A stretch of 64,000 nucleotides of DNA from positions 9,865,219-9,929,218 of the forward strand of contig CM030834.1 of assembly GCA_018105865.1 (NCBI GenBank). The letters run 5' to 3'. Shown here one piece after another: positions 13,416-25,569 of this stretch; the stretch's first letter is position 1; each line of letters starts with the position of its first letter. A program made the position numbers and the translations under genes. The notes beneath the pieces were generated by a model. The model was not told where the DNA came from. It made no database searches and worked only from the letters and a program-made list of their open reading frames with translations. This DNA is from Metaphire vulgaris (lineage: Eukaryota; Annelida; Clitellata; Crassiclitellata; Megascolecidae).

Positions 13416-13685
13416 GTGACTAACACGAAGCACCAGAGGTTGGTCAAAAATGGCCCGTGTTGTATCTTCGTTATAATCAATCGTACGAAAGGTGGTGTGG
13501 ATGCAGTCGACCAGATGTGCCATGCACAGGTTTTCGGTGAGACGGGCACAAGGCGTTGGCCTTTATGCATTTTCTACGGCATTCTGGATCTAGCTGCTAT
13601 CAATGCTACGATCATTCATCTGTCGGCAAGCACTGCATATCACTCAAAAAAGACATACAAGAGAAGACTACTTCTGGAAGAATAA
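13416..13685 (+). pseudogene. piggyBac transposase fragment
   Basis: An open segment of about 90 codons carrying the C-terminal part of the transposase catalytic region (GGVDAVDQMC, RRWPLCIFYGILDLAAINA). It begins right at the target duplication of the inserted MITE, and the open frame stops at 13685. The Cys-rich tail lies downstream in a separate open stretch. Confidence 0.85.
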
Positions 13686-14799
13686 TAATCTATTCCGTTA
13701 ATGGAGGGTCAGCTGAAAATGAGGCAAAATAATCCGATTGGCTTGAGCAAATGGGGGGGGTGGTGGAAGATGCGATGAGCGTTGTTGGGTGTCCACGCCG
13801 AGAGCTGGAAATTCCCTAGGAACTGCTGTCACAAGAGCTCAGGGAGGAAAACAGAAGCGTTGCAGCTTCTGTCCGGCAAAGGATGACTGCAAAACGTCTC
13901 AGACATGTTCCAAATGCTATATTGCTATATAGACACATCTGTTCTCTAAGCATGGCCGCAAATTAGCTGTTTATAAACAGTGTGACAAGTAATACGGATT
14001 TCGTGGCTCGCTACTTTGCACTCTGTTTGAGTAATTTCTACATATACCTTGTGTTGATGGTTATTTGATAGACACATACTAACAGACAATCTCAAAGTGT
14101 CACTGTACTTTAATGGTTCGTATTATGAGCAGCTGACTATAGGTCATAACTTTCTGCTGGTTGAATATCAGTTTTTTACGCTGGAATTCTTATTCTACTT
14201 AGATTTCCATTCGGGTTGTAATTACTTCCGGTTTTAGCCGCCATTTTGGATTTGGTATTTTGGAACAGCCTTTCTCATCACAGGTGTAATAGCTACGATG
14301 AGCGACCCACAAAGCATAGTATAGGTATTAAAATTGCGTGTTACACAACTTGAAATGTAAGCACTATAAGTATTATTATTGTGCAATTCGCTTGACCTTA
14401 GACCCGGAAACAGATGCTGTGGTGTGATGGTAGCACTTACATTTGCATTTTCGACATGAAATTATAAGGAATACGTTGCTCGAGGATTACATTGAGCCGT
14501 TTTGAAAAACTTTCAACCATTTTACAGATATCGATAAAATACGACAGGTGGGCAACTTTTGGCCCACCTCTAGGGGGCTCCGAGGGTTAAGCGAGTCGCG
14601 CATACAAAAAGCCAAAATGCTTATTATTAAGATATTTACGTAGATCATCATCACAGATAACTTTTAGTATGATTTATTTAGTCAACAGCAGAGTAGTATT
14701 ATGATATTAAATATTTGTTTCTCAAATATCTGATATTTAATAACCATTTCTAAGATTTTAAGATAACATGCCATTTTTCCATAAAATATGCACATTTGT

Positions 14800-14872
14800 A
14801 AATGATCTCGCGGGCCGCATGGAATCCGGTGGCGGGCCGCATGCGGGCCGCAGGCCGTAGTTTGTTCATCCC
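14800..14872. mobile_element. Probable hAT Charlie-like right end (partial)
   Basis: GCGGGCCGCAGGCCGTAGTT...CATCCCTG is the inverted form of a typical Charlie-like terminus. The other end was not found. Confidence 0.5.
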
Positions 14873-15019
14873 TGATCTAACTCAACCCTGGAATTATTAA
14901 ACCGTCTCACGTCGGCAGTTGTCTGTGTAGGCCTACACACTGCAGCATCGCCAGTAGACTTGCAGTATACATTACAGACAGCGGTCAACGATACGTCTCC
15001 TATAAGGAACCTCACATGC
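14873..15019. other. No gene seen
   Basis: Plain sequence between a hAT-like end and the CpG-rich block; nothing recognised. Confidence 0.5.
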
Positions 15020-15420
15020 AGCTTAATTTACCGCTAATGGCCGGCTTTTTGCCAGTCTGGTGTGCTTATTTCTGTTGTTTCTAGAGCAGTAGAACTCGAT
15101 TAAACATGGCGCCGAAAGCAAGGCGATGTCACAGAGAGCTCTATAAAAACAGAAACCGCCTTCCGCGTTGGTCGAAGACACGCTGAGTAAACAATTTACG
15201 AAAGCATTCGGAATCCGAGTTTTACCGAATACATCCGGAGCGCAGCGGAAGTCGACGTCCAACAGCCGACTGTAGTAATCAGTCGCCGGATATTTGAAAA
15301 CACGGACGAGCGTTTTATGGGTGATTATCAGATAATAACAGCATCGGCGAAGGTCCAATTACGGATTTATTGGCGACGACGTGCAGACACGCGCAGTTTC
15401 AAGAAACTCTTGGCGACGCT
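15020..15420 (+). promoter_or_regulatory. CpG-rich block with a TATA-like box (weak)
   Basis: GAGCTCTATAAAAACAGAA near 15138 is TATA-like in a CpG-rich context, just after a 27-codon ORF start at ATGGCGCCGAAAGCAAGG. No downstream gene is identified in this part of the window. Confidence 0.2.
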
Positions 15421-15812
15421 AGAAGGTTTGGAATCTAAAATTTCCATTACGTGACTAATCTCAGGTGTTTGTGTTACCTATATTTCTCCTTCTGTAATCC
15501 GACATGGTTTGGCTGATGGAAAAAACTATATGCACGCATTGCTGCATGGTGTCAGCGTGTCATCTTGGATGCTATAGGCGACATGCACAAGACCAAATGA
15601 CAAAGAGAGAGAACAGCGCATGCAATATCTTTATTTCACATTTCGAACAAAATAGACAAAATATGTAAGTACAAAGCACTGTAGGTGATGATTGCAAATC
15701 AGGAACGTCAATTATCTTGAAGGAAACGAAGACGTTATGGAGGATAATGTACAGACATCGAACCAGACGAAGTCAATGACGAAGGTGTTTGGACAGAAAG
15801 AAGAAACAGCAG

Positions 15813-16054
15813 AAGAGCCGTAGCTAGGGTTTTCGGCGCCCGGGGCAAGATTGATATTTTGCGCCCCTAAATTTCGGTGACGACCTTTTCTTTAGTCGTC
15901 ATACAGCTTACTTATCCATTTTTCGGGCGGATGACCTTTTTTCCTTTTTTATTTATTCCGCAGAGCTATTTTTTATTTTTTCACATCCAAAATGCGCCCC
16001 CCACTGGTCGGCGCCCGGGGCGGCTTGCCCCCTGCCCCGCTAGTTACGGCTCTG
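15813..16054. mobile_element. hAT-like MITE with CGCCCGGGGC ends
   Basis: Inverted termini AGAGCCGTAGCTAGGG and CGCTAGTTACGGCTCTG; perfect duplication AACAGCAG. Confidence 0.9.
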
Positions 16055-16581
16055 AACAGCAGCGAGGATAAACAAAGCCAAAGCCGGGTTCGAGCAATGG
16101 AATGCGAAAAAACACTAATTATCGTTCGAGTTCAACGGTTATGACGTAAATGGCGTGATAATTTTTTGAAATTTAAATTTATGTACCGAGCTCTGTCGTC
16201 ACCAGCTAATCGTAGTCTCTACTTAACGACTGCTGTTAAACTCCAATAGACAATGCGTAAAGTCATTCTGATGTCATTCTCGCAACAGTTTCTAAAACTG
16301 CAACGCTATGCGGTGCGTTGGTCACAATCATTTATATATTTTGTTGTCATTTTTATATCAATTAATTGAAAACTTTGCAATGCCTGCCTGATTTGTGCAT
16401 TGAAAGAGACAAGCATCAATTCAGATCGCTGGCGAACTTCTGCTTTCTAGAAGGCTAATTGAATAGTCTGTACAGCAGTATATTTTGAATGAGGCGCGAC
16501 ATAAATTAGCTATACTAATGAACCTTTTGTCCGTTGACAAAGTTTCCTTAGACGAATACACTTTAGGGAATATATATATAT

Positions 16582-16643
<62 letters not shown>

Positions 16644-16939
16644 CAATCAATCCATGTTAAGTCGCTGTAAGGCGACGGGTTGGCAATGACAAAGGAGAAG
16701 CGGCTTCTTGCCATTCGTTTCCCTTTGTATGTGAATTCATTTAGCGCCTGCTTGACGCAGATCCCGTTTTGTCTATCCCGGATACTTCTAAAGATTTGGA
16801 GATTTCAGCTTTGATCAAGAAAGTGATCGAAAGTGTATCAAGTGTTGTTGTTGTTGCTGGACAACTACTTTGGTTTGCAAAAGTTTTCGGTGAAAAAAGC
16901 ACCGAATCTCATTTACTGACTGCAGTATAAGCAAAGAAG

Positions 16940-16971
<32 letters not shown>

Positions 16972-17016
16972 CAGAGATAGAGACAGAGACAGACAGAGAC
17001 AAAGAGAGACAGAGAC

Positions 17017-17053
<37 letters not shown>

Positions 17054-17714
17054 GATAATAAAGAAGAAAGAGAGAGGGGGAAAGGGAGAGAATGAGGAGA
17101 TGAGAGACAAGGAATGAGAAAGAGAGAGACAGACAGAGAGAGGCCAGTCCCTGTACCGGGAAACTTCACCCATCTTGAAAACAGCAACATGGATCGTGAT
17201 TTAGAGTGCAGGAGAAGGGAGCAAGAAGGGTAGCGATAATTTTGGGGGAATATGACTGCAATGAAAACCGACTGGAAGAACTAGACAATACCTGTAAGTT
17301 TAAAATATAAGAACAGCATTTAATTAGGACCGACGCGTTGGCGCGATCCTCGATGGCTGTTAGAGACATCGACCATTATATAATTATGGATGATCTATAG
17401 AAAGAAATAGTCTAGCATTTGAAAGAAAATGCTGCAGATTATAATTAACTTTTAAGTACTTACTTACAAGAGGGTGTGTCAAAATGGTCAGCATTAAGTA
17501 ATCACACGGTATAGGCCACACGAACGACCATCATGAGGAAACCTGCTGCAAAGAATGAAACAGACAAACTGGGAAGAATGAATGGTGGATTCGAGACAAG
17601 AAATTAAGAGATTGCGTAGACAATAGAGAATGTTACCATGACGTAAGCGACTTGTGTAAAAGCAACCTTATAAAGCTCTAAACTAGCAATGATGGAAGCA
17701 AACTGCAACGATGG
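16055..17714. other. No gene seen
   Basis: A long (TA)n tract and a 200-bp GA-rich array (16940-17147) dominate. No coding motif. Confidence 0.55.
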
Positions 17715-17844
17715 TCAGTGGCGTAGCTAGGATTTTCCGAAGAGGGGGTTACATTTCACAAATTCCTGACAGGCAAAAAAGGTCGTCACTTATTATTTCG
17801 TTTGGTTAAGTTAGTGTTATATATATAGTGTTATATATATAGTG

Positions 17845-17878
<34 letters not shown>

Positions 17879-18036
17879 ATATGAACGCTGACAGCCTATA
17901 CAACTATATTGATATTTTCTATTTCTTTTATTGCTACCTTAAATTAGGGTTTGGCGCCCCTCCACCCACATAATAATACGCAAAAAAATTGTTGGTCGGC
18001 CGACCAAAGGGTTTTTAGCCCCTTGGCTACGCCACT
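17715..18036. mobile_element. hAT-like MITE
   Basis: Termini CAGTGGCGTAGCTAGG and TTGGCTACGCCACT; flanks AACGATGG and AACGATGC. Contains a TA tract and the motif TGACAGGCAAAAAAGGTCGTC. Confidence 0.88.
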
Positions 18037-18109
18037 AACGATGCATCGGACACTAACGGGCACTGAAGTTATGGTTGTTATGATGATGGTGATGGTGGTG
18101 GTGATGATT

Positions 18110-18151
<42 letters not shown>

Positions 18152-18251
18152 GCCATAGAGACCGTCCATAAAGTGTATATGTCACGCAGTTTTTGATATA
18201 TTTTATCCTTTGTCACAACCTGTTACAAATCTCATACCCCTCCCCCTAAAG

Positions 18252-18426
18252 CAGTGTTTTATCCAGACTCCAGACTCCAGACTCCAGACCTCATGGGGGA
18301 AATGACCTGGCTGGAGAATAAGAGGCATAAATGCAAAAATTTGTGTCAGTGCTAAAAATTGGGGGCGGGGGAAATTGAGGGTTTCTTTTGGGAAATCTCC
18401 CTCTAATAGGTCTGGATAAAACACTG
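18252..18426. mobile_element. hAT-like MITE
   Basis: Inverted termini CAGTGTTTTATCCAGAC and GTCTGGATAAAACACTG; flanks CCCTAAAG and CCATAAAG. Contains three tandem CCAGACT units. Confidence 0.9.
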
Positions 18427-18694
18427 CCATAAAGCGTCGTGCACGCAGGTTTTCTCTTTAATTCGAGTTTCTCGTTCAATTTGCAGCATCGAAACACACT
18501 GAACAGAGATGTTCAACTTCCGGCAATGATGACGAACGTAATGGAGAGTTAAAATTCAATGCAACTGGCATAATATTCACATCTTCTGCTTTAGAATATA
18601 TCCATCAGACCCCTCCTCCTCCTCCTCGAGCGAGCCGTAATTCATGGACGGCCCCTTAATGCATGCACCATGATCAGTTATAATCGCACAGACT

Positions 18695-18978
18695 CAGAGC
18701 CGGCGCGTAGGGCCTGCAAAGCCTGCGGCCGCAGGGGGCCCCGCCGGCCGCGCCGGCGGCGCAGGGCCCCGCCGGCCTCGGATATTTAAGCCGGCCTCGG
18801 ATATTTTCATTTTTCTTATTCTTAAGTAGTATTTGTTTTGGTTTTTTTGCTCGTCAGGCCATTTGAAGAGCAAAAATATATACGGATGATCTTTTTTATT
18901 TTTGCTCGTCAAGACATTTTAAAAACGTTGCGCTCGTAAAAATTGCAGGGGGCTCCCGAAAGTCACGCGCCGGCTCTG
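18695..18978. mobile_element. hAT-like MITE
   Basis: Inverted termini CAGAGCCGGCGCGTA and ACGCGCCGGCTCTG; perfect duplication CACAGACT. Two copies of TTTTGCTCGTCA inside. Confidence 0.92.
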
Positions 18979-19057
18979 CACAGACTTCTTTTCTACCAAA
19001 TGCCGAACATGATGTAGGATGACAGTCGCAATTTAGAGCATTCGTTGGTCTAAAATG

Positions 19058-19241
19058 CAGTGGCGGCTCCACAGGGGAACCCGGGGGGCCCGTGCTCCCT
19101 ATTGAGTGCCTGGCCCCTCAGTGCCGGCTCAACGGACCCTATATTTTTTGCTACATACATAACAACAAATGGTAGCCTCCCCATGATTAGAAGTTGCCAC
19201 CCCAACGCCCCCCCACCTGCCAAATCCTGGAGCCGCCACTG
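19058..19241 (-). mobile_element. hAT-like MITE (family A)
   Basis: Inverted relative of the 13223 copy, with termini CAGTGGCGGCTCCA and TGGAGCCGCCACTG. Flanked by CTAAAATG and CTGAAATG. Confidence 0.92.
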
Positions 19242-19722
19242 CTGAAATGTGATTCCTAACGACTGATGCACGAATTTTAAGGCTTCGAATTTCAGTGATT
19301 ACCGTTCGACGCTCGATTGTCGCTCGAAAGCGATTGTTCTCTGAACGCCGCACGTGCGAAACAAACCTCACTTCGTATCTTCGCGTAACATAAGTCTCCT
19401 TTTACCATCCATACACATCACACCGCCGCTTAATTGTACGTGTGAATGTACGCGAACGCGTCGGTTTTTTTAAAGACCTATTAATATTGTGCGGAGGCGA
19501 TTGAAACTATAGAACTTGATGGGGCAAAGTACCGTGAATGAAAACCAGATGCTTTGTTCAAGAAATGGAAATCGGGTGTCAACGATTGTTCGTTAACCGG
19601 TGACTTTTGCAGACGCACGTCTATAATTATAGTCACCGGATATGTTAATATCGCTTAATAACCTTACTTATATCTACCCGTCTAAAAGCTAATGGGCTTA
19701 CACGTTTAAGAATATAATTTTA

Positions 19723-19895
19723 GAATTTGTGTCTCTTTAGATTTTTGGGCATATTTCAGCAAACACTAAAGATATCAGCATGAAATTTGGCAATTACATC
19801 AGAAACATTCCCAGGTATATGGCCTATAAATTGCATTTAAATCGCGGCCGAGATATTAAATGTCAAACATCGATCCCGTTTTTACTTTTACATCC
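19723..19895 (+). mobile_element. Fragment of the same mariner family (3' arm)
   Basis: Shares a near-continuous match with the right arm of the 47589-48561 element (CTAAAGATATCAGCATGAAA, CGGCCGAGATATTAAAT). No left part is present. Confidence 0.82.
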
Positions 19896-19916
19896 TATAT
19901 ATATAATCGCGTAACA

Positions 19917-20014
19917 TAAGTACTTCGGTACTTCTTTCCCGAGGGACTTGTGAAAAAAATTGTCCGGAGACATATAGAAATAGTGTGCGGCTAACTCTCG
20001 TCCGGTTCGAGGTG
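19917..20014 (+). repeat. Family T repeat
   Basis: GTACTTCTTTCCCGAGGGAC, TTGTCCGGAGACATATAGAA and CTCTCGTCCGGTTCGAGG, followed by a (TA)n tract. Confidence 0.78.
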
Positions 20015-20015
20015 T

Positions 20016-20081
<66 letters not shown>

Positions 20082-20087
20082 TCACTC

Positions 20088-20219
20088 ATTTGTCTGACCG
20101 GATACCCTGGATTTGACCTGGTTCTTTATTTATTTGGATTTGGTGCCATTGGTTGATGCTCCTGTGCATTATGAAGTGGCGCTATAGAAGTTTTAGATTA
20201 GATTCGATTCGATTAGATA
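20088..20219 (+). mobile_element. LINE 3' untranslated fragment
   Basis: TTGGATTTGGTGCCATTGGT...GGCGCTATAGAAGTTTTAGA matches the 3' end of the 22630-22865 fragment and finishes in a (GATTC)n-like tail. Confidence 0.65.
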
Positions 20220-20376
20220 TGCAGCGTAGTTTCACGCACGATGACGTATCTTTGGATGTCAGACAGTTGGGGCAGAACATAGGTCATGGGGCAATTTGCT
20301 ACGTCACTTAATACAAAACCTAGAAGATTAGCGTTTCTTGTGAACAAGCGGAACATGATTAACATGATCTCTTGAC

Positions 20377-20535
20377 CAGTGTCTAATCTAGACTCCTGGA
20401 TTTCTTCGGGGAGGGGGGAGAACTGACAAGGCCGGAGGAAAGTCAGCTAGGGGCTGCTGTTAGTTGATGTAGTAATCCAAAATTTCCGTGTGGGAAAGGG
20501 CAATTCCCTCTGTAAACGTCCTAGATTAAACCCTG
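20377..20535 (+). mobile_element. hAT-like MITE (family B)
   Basis: Termini CAGTGTCTAATCTAGACTCC and CCTAGATTAAACCCTG; perfect duplication CTCTTGAC. Relative of 29711-29902. Confidence 0.92.
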
Positions 20536-21089
20536 CTCTTGACTCAATAAAGACATCACATTTAGTCTATCTGTCTTTTGGTGTCGGGTCAATTGGTCGG
20601 AAGCAAGTTGATCGGAAGCAAATTGGACGGTCAAAATTGAACGGGAAGTCAATTGGTCGGGAGACAATTGGTCGGCAATATTAACGATAAATGTCAATTG
20701 TAAGGTTCGAACGGACAACATGTCAACGCGTCTGATTGCGTTTCAGGCACCTAGGTTCGAAAACATTTACAAGTACTATATAAATCTGTTTTGCGTTTTT
20801 AACCTTTAGTGTAGCGACTTCAACTCATTGTGCAGATATATATCTGATTACAAACATTTACATTCGCATTTATTTGGGACATTTTGTGCGTTACCTAAGT
20901 TTTTGAGATTTCTTGATTAGGCATACATGCAGCTAACATTTATATTGGCGACTTCTTGACATTACGTGCTGCGTTGCTTATGTTTCGATTTACACGAGGG
21001 CGTTGCCTCGGTAGTCTCAGGCCTTTTATAGTTAATCGATATTGTTATTGTTATTGTTATTGTTATTGTTATTGTTATTGTTATTGTTC

Positions 21090-21420
21090 ATGGCAATTTA
21101 TATAGCGCCGTAACATAGCAAGGGCCAAAGTCAAGGGTGCTTTACAATAAACGTGGAAATGAGATGTTGAATAGGTGCGTCTTTAACTTGTTCGCAAACT
21201 CTCCGAAGGAAGTCATGGACGACACGCAGTCCGGCAGTGAATTCCACAGGAGAGGATTTACGCGCGAGAAAGAGCGTTCTCCAAACTTGACGGTCTTCGA
21301 CGGAGGTGGAACATAAAGTTGAATTCGAGTTCTGGAACGAAGTTGGAGCCGTTGATCTGTCCATGCCGGTCTTCGAACGAGCGTCGCAAGATATTCCGGG
21401 CAGAATGGGTCGTGTATAGA
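21090..21420 (-). mobile_element. LINE 3' end fragment
   Basis: On the reverse strand GERSFSRVNPLLWNSLPD...FANKLKTHLF is the C-terminal LINE motif. The 3' end carries GCAATTTATATAGCGC and abuts a (TTATTG)n run at 21043-21089. Confidence 0.75.
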
Positions 21421-21702
21421 ACCCGAAACGATAGTTTAACTTTAATCAATAATTAATATTAATCAATAGATTAACTATAAAGGGAATGCTTTGATCTTCT
21501 GCAAATAAATTTATTAAACTACACGTTACCGATCAATTGACTTCCTCGTTCAATTTTGCCCGGCCAATCTGTTCCGATCAATTGACCCCAGACCGTCTTT
21601 CATATAACATTAATTTAAAACCAATTGGTACTGCTTTGCTTAAAGATAAAAAATTGTACCCTCCTTTAAAAATTGCTACCGACGCCCATGTATCGTGACC
21701 GT

Positions 21703-21964
21703 CAGTGGCGGTTCCAGGATTTCTTGGTGGGGGATGAAGTGAATTCTTAGGAAGTTGTTGAGAGATGATAAGAGAAGGAAAAAATCAATACACTTTGCCG
21801 AAAAAGGCTGACAAAAGGGAATTGTTCCCTAAATCTACTATACTTTAACCAAAAAATAGGTCGACATGCAAAAAAGGTCATCCACAGTTTTTTCGCGGTA
21901 TAGTTTAAAAAAGTCCAGTGGGGATGCATCATCCCCACTCATCCTCCACGTGAAATCGCCACTG
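21703..21964 (+). mobile_element. hAT-like MITE (family C)
   Basis: Termini CAGTGGCGGTTCCAGGATT and ACGTGAAATCGCCACTG; perfect duplication GTGACCGT. Inverted relative at 24851-25143. Confidence 0.93.
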
Positions 21965-22039
21965 GTGACCGTGTGTCCAGTTCTCTTCTGCCGCCAATCG
22001 AACGCTGCCCTGCCGTCGTATATTACGTTCGATGCGTCC

Positions 22040-22400
22040 ATCGGTGTTTTTCCGTGCTTCGCCCATTATATATACTAATAGGCTGTTTCGATGAAAGCGC
22101 CAACAAACCACTGAAGAGATTAACGACGACGAACAAAGACAGAAAAGAGACACAGCGGGTGCGAATCCGGGACAAGAATGAGGTCGTTGTATTCCAAACG
22201 GAAAGGCGATTGGATAATTGGCAGCATTATTCCATCCAGTGGATTCCCGGGGCGCGCAGGCACGCTCAAAATACAGGCTTCGACAAAGACAGAAAGCAAA
22301 AGCAGAAACTTTTGTTCTTTCGTACAGCAGCCACAAGGGCTTCGAACGATCTAACGAGCACCCCGCAGCAGGCATTATTATTATAAGCGACTTTTTCTAC
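22040..22400. other. Open block on both strands, unrecognised
   Basis: Overlapping frames of up to 137 (+) and 148 (-) codons. The minus frame runs into the MITE at 21703-21964, which argues against a real gene. No motif recognised. Confidence 0.25.
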
Positions 22401-22629
22401 AGCGTTGACTTGACAACAGTTGTTTATTCAACGATTTTCTATAGGTTAGACAGTTATCGCTCTTTGCAGCCGCTACATCGAATCAGAGTGATTGCCTCCG
22501 GGTGTTGAGAACCTTGCAATACATTGAATGTATGATCCAGTCTATGGCTCATAAATAATCATCACTGATCACACCGAACCCGATTGATTCACGCGGTAAA
22601 TTAATAAGACTATAGTTGTTTCTTAGTGT

Positions 22630-22865
22630 GCACCCCTAAGCTCTGGAATTCACTACCAACATCACTTCGCATAACGAACAGCTTATCATCTTTCCGATCT
22701 GGCCTTAAAACACATCTGTTTGACTTGGCTTATCCCCCTCAGATTGCTCTCCCGCCGTTTCGGACTGATCTTCTGGCTTGACCTGGCTCTAATTCTATTT
22801 GGATTTGGTGCGCCATCGGCTGATGCCCTGGGCATTATGATAGGGGCGCTATAGAAGTCGATTGA
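22630..22865 (+). mobile_element. LINE 3' end fragment
   Basis: Encodes TPKLWNSLPTSLRITNSLSS and FRSGLKTHLFDLAYPP. The 3' end GGGGCGCTATAGAAGTCGAT resembles that at 20088-20219. Confidence 0.8.
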
Positions 22866-23229
22866 TAAGACCTATCCATTTGCCGTAAAGCAAGCCTATA
22901 GATTATCCACCAGGCTTCCTGATGTAGCGCAGATAGTTGCCTTTGCTCCTTTTGAAACCGGCGCAAGTCTTACCGCAAATAGTGATGGATGAATGTGTCC
23001 TCGTTTTCCGAAGTTCTAAAATGAACTCGACTGAATAGGTCGGCTTTAATAGCGAGTCATGACTGTCTCGCTGTCCCAAGAACCTTGTTGTGTGCGACGT
23101 ATTAGCGAATTTGATATATGACTCGATAGGAAAAGCTGTCGCTATGACCAAAGCAGACTGATGCAGTCGCCACAAAAAACTTAGTATGATTTAAAATGGC
23201 TCAGGAAGCATTAATGTCTGCGTGAAAGC

Positions 23230-23480
23230 CAGTGGCGTAGCGAGGCAAAGTGCCGCCCGGGGCGAGAAAAAAGTGCCGCCCTTAATTCTCAGAAAAAAGT
23301 CTGACAAGCAAAAAACGTTATCAACTCTCCCAAAAAGTTTCTGACAAGCAAAAACCGTTATCAACTCTCCAAAAAAGTCTCTGACAAGCAAAAAATCTAA
23401 GAAATCTCGAAAGTGCCGCCCCTAGAGCAAGTGCCGCCTGGGGCGCTTCGCTCCTCTGCCCTCCCCTCGCTACGCCACTG
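23230..23480. mobile_element. hAT-like MITE
   Basis: Termini CAGTGGCGTAGCGAGG and CTCGCTACGCCACTG; perfect duplication GTGAAAGC. Three tandem internal units built on CTGACAAGCAAAAAACGTTA. Confidence 0.93.
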
Positions 23481-23504
23481 GTGAAAGCAACTATAGGGGT
23501 GCTA

Positions 23505-23580
23505 ACGGGGCTTGGACCCGCTCCGTCAGCCTACCGCTCCAGCGCGTAACCCACTCTGCCATCTTCCGCGCCACAGCCAC
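23505..23580 (-). mobile_element. tRNA-like sequence, probable SINE head
   Basis: Reverse strand ATGGCAGAGTGGGTTACGCG (A-box like) and GAGCGGGTCCAAGCCCCG (B-box like). The cloverleaf is imperfect, so not called as a functional tRNA. Confidence 0.45.
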
Positions 23581-23827
23581 CATATTATGAACACGATGAA
23601 GTGACTATGGAAAAAAACTGTTTTAAAAATGAATTGGCAAGTAAGTAAATCAAATAACTTTGGCGCCACTTAGGAGCTTGACGAGTGCTGTTTCAAAAGC
23701 ATTAGCGAGCTTTGGTCGTTTCTTACCTTGACGGATCTTAGATCAGTCCAGTTTAACGATGAAGGATGAAGCAGATCAGTCGATCGATGCAATTTAGAAT
23801 CGTTCGAGTAGAACAGGTGCTCTATAG

Positions 23828-24168
23828 CAGTGGTTCCCAAGCATTTCAAGTATAGAGAAGGCCATATCTGCCGACGGTCTGAGGGTCGGCGGCGGCGTGT
23901 GACCGCTTTATCACCGGCGGCGGTCCATAACCTTATAACATTCTAAAATTTAGACTTATGCCATGGGAACCTGGCATTATAAAAGTTTATATATTTATAT
24001 AAAAGATTATTAAAGTGGTGTAATATCATTCTTAACCTTCAGAGACCAAAATCTAAAACTATGAGAGCAGTCGATTATAATTAAATCGAATATTGAGACG
24101 TCGCGGGCCACTTTCTGAGAGCTAGCGGGTCACAAGTTGCCCGCTGGGCCGCGATTTGGGAGCTTCTG
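23828..24168. mobile_element. hAT Charlie-like non-autonomous element
   Basis: Begins CAGTGGTTCCCAAGCATTTC and ends TTTGGGAGCTTCTG, the usual termini of Charlie-type elements. Flanks CTCTATAG and GTCTAAAG are a degraded duplication. Confidence 0.8.
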
Positions 24169-24523
24169 GTCTAAAGGGAAATTCAAATCCGATTTATTTT
24201 TGCGACGACTTCGTCTAGTATAATGGAATCAAACACATTTGTCATTCGGTGTTTAGTCAATAGGTTTTGCATCGGCCAGTTCTATAAATGGATACCAATG
24301 GAGCAACAAGACACTCACATAATATTATATTGTCCGTCGAAACAAACTTCCAGTAAATAATCAGCAGAACAATAATTATTGGTTTCAGCCGATGTTTGTC
24401 TGATGCTGGAAACTCCGAGCATCGATTAATTTGCGTACAATAAACTATATTATGCGCAATAATCTTCTTCTTTCTTTCCTTCATTCCGTCTTCTTTCCCT
24501 ATTGGGTTGGACGATGGGTCTGA

Positions 24524-24600
24524 ATGAGTTCCTTCCACTTCTGTCTGTCTCTTGTTGCTCTGGTCATTTGGATTAAGTTCATTTCCATTTCTTCTGGAAA
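24524..24600 (+). other. Possible signal-peptide exon for the receptor (weak candidate)
   Basis: An ATG at 24524 opens MSSFHFCLSLVALVIWIKF, a plausible signal-peptide core about 1 kb upstream of the first supported receptor exon. No good donor gives the phase 0 needed to join 25570; GTCATT after the leucine codon is weak. It is listed only because that exon is missing. Confidence 0.15.
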
Positions 24601-24850
24601 TGAAAATATAATAAAATTAATAAAAATAAATAAAATAAAATGTATTATATACAGCAGAAATGGGTGTTATTTACTAGATAACACACATTTCTGCTGTCAA
24701 ATAGGCCTATTCGTATCAATCTCTCAACATCGACAACACCCTAAATCGTAAACTTTCTTCAGCTTGTACACATTTGAGCAAAATGTGACAAATAAGATTT
24801 AAGAAAAACGCATCTCAGAAATACATTCGGCCTTTTTCATAATGTGTTAT

Positions 24851-25143
24851 CAGTGGCGATTCCACGAGGGGTATGAGTGGGGATGCATCCCCATCGGACT
24901 TTCGGAGTTACTTTTTCTGCTTGTGAAAACTTATTGTTGGGTAAAGGTCTAGTAAAACTAACTGGCGATGACCATTTTTTTGCTTGTCAACCTATTTTTC
25001 TGTAAAAGCGTAGTAAAATTAGGGATAAAATTCCTTTCAACCTTTTTTCGGCAAAGTTTATTGATTTTTCCTTCTATTTTCACCCCACCAACTTTCTATC
25101 AATTAATTCATCCCCTCACCAAGAAATTCTGGAACCGCCACTG
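24851..25143 (-). mobile_element. hAT-like MITE (family C)
   Basis: Termini CAGTGGCGATTCCACG and GGAACCGCCACTG; flanks TGTGTTAT and TATGTTAT. Inverted relative of 21703-21964. Confidence 0.9.
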
Positions 25144-25569
25144 TATGTTATTCTAATAAAATGCGGAATTTTTTTATCTGTCAGATAAATTTAATTGTCG
25201 CTGAAGTCTATTGAAGAACTCTAAAAAGCAATAGCAAAAGAGAGCTTTTAATTATTAAATGTAGGCGTTGTCATCTTTTGAAATCTTTGAAATGCACAAT
25301 AATAATTCGGAAATGTTTCAGATGACGACGTTTTCTGTGCTGTGTGTGAAAATACGGACCTGAAAAAATCTGGCTTCTGCGGATAAGTAAAACTTTCTTC
25401 ATTTTAAAATTCATCAAAACTATTCTCAATCGCCGTTATACATTTTTATTCATATATATTCATGTATATATATTCGATATTCATGATTTATCACAGAGCA
25501 TTTTGTCCATTCAGCATGCATTGGAGAGCGATCGATGATAACAATAATGCGTGTTTTTATATAATATAG
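25144..25569 (+). other. Upstream of first supported receptor exon
   Basis: AT-rich with a pyrimidine-poor end before TATAG at 25565-25569. No signal-peptide exon recognised here. Confidence 0.4.

Larger units (their letters stand above)
13201..14586 (+). mobile_element. Decayed piggyBac-type element flanked by TTAA
   Basis: TTAA at 13197-13200 and 14587-14590 flanks inverted termini CCCTCGGAGCCCC and GGGGGCTCCGAGGG. Inside, 13490-13640 encodes the piggyBac-like TKGGVDAVDQMC and TRRWPLCIFYGILDLAAINA motifs, and 13849-13932 encodes the C-terminal Cys-rich region KRCSFCPAKDDC...CSKC. Most of the N-terminal transposase is missing, and a hAT-like MITE is inserted near the left end. Inactive. Confidence 0.9.

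Noticed and set aside
23505..23580. Functional tRNA gene on the minus strand
   Set aside because: A- and B-box-like words are present but I could not form a convincing acceptor stem or anticodon arm; more likely a SINE head.
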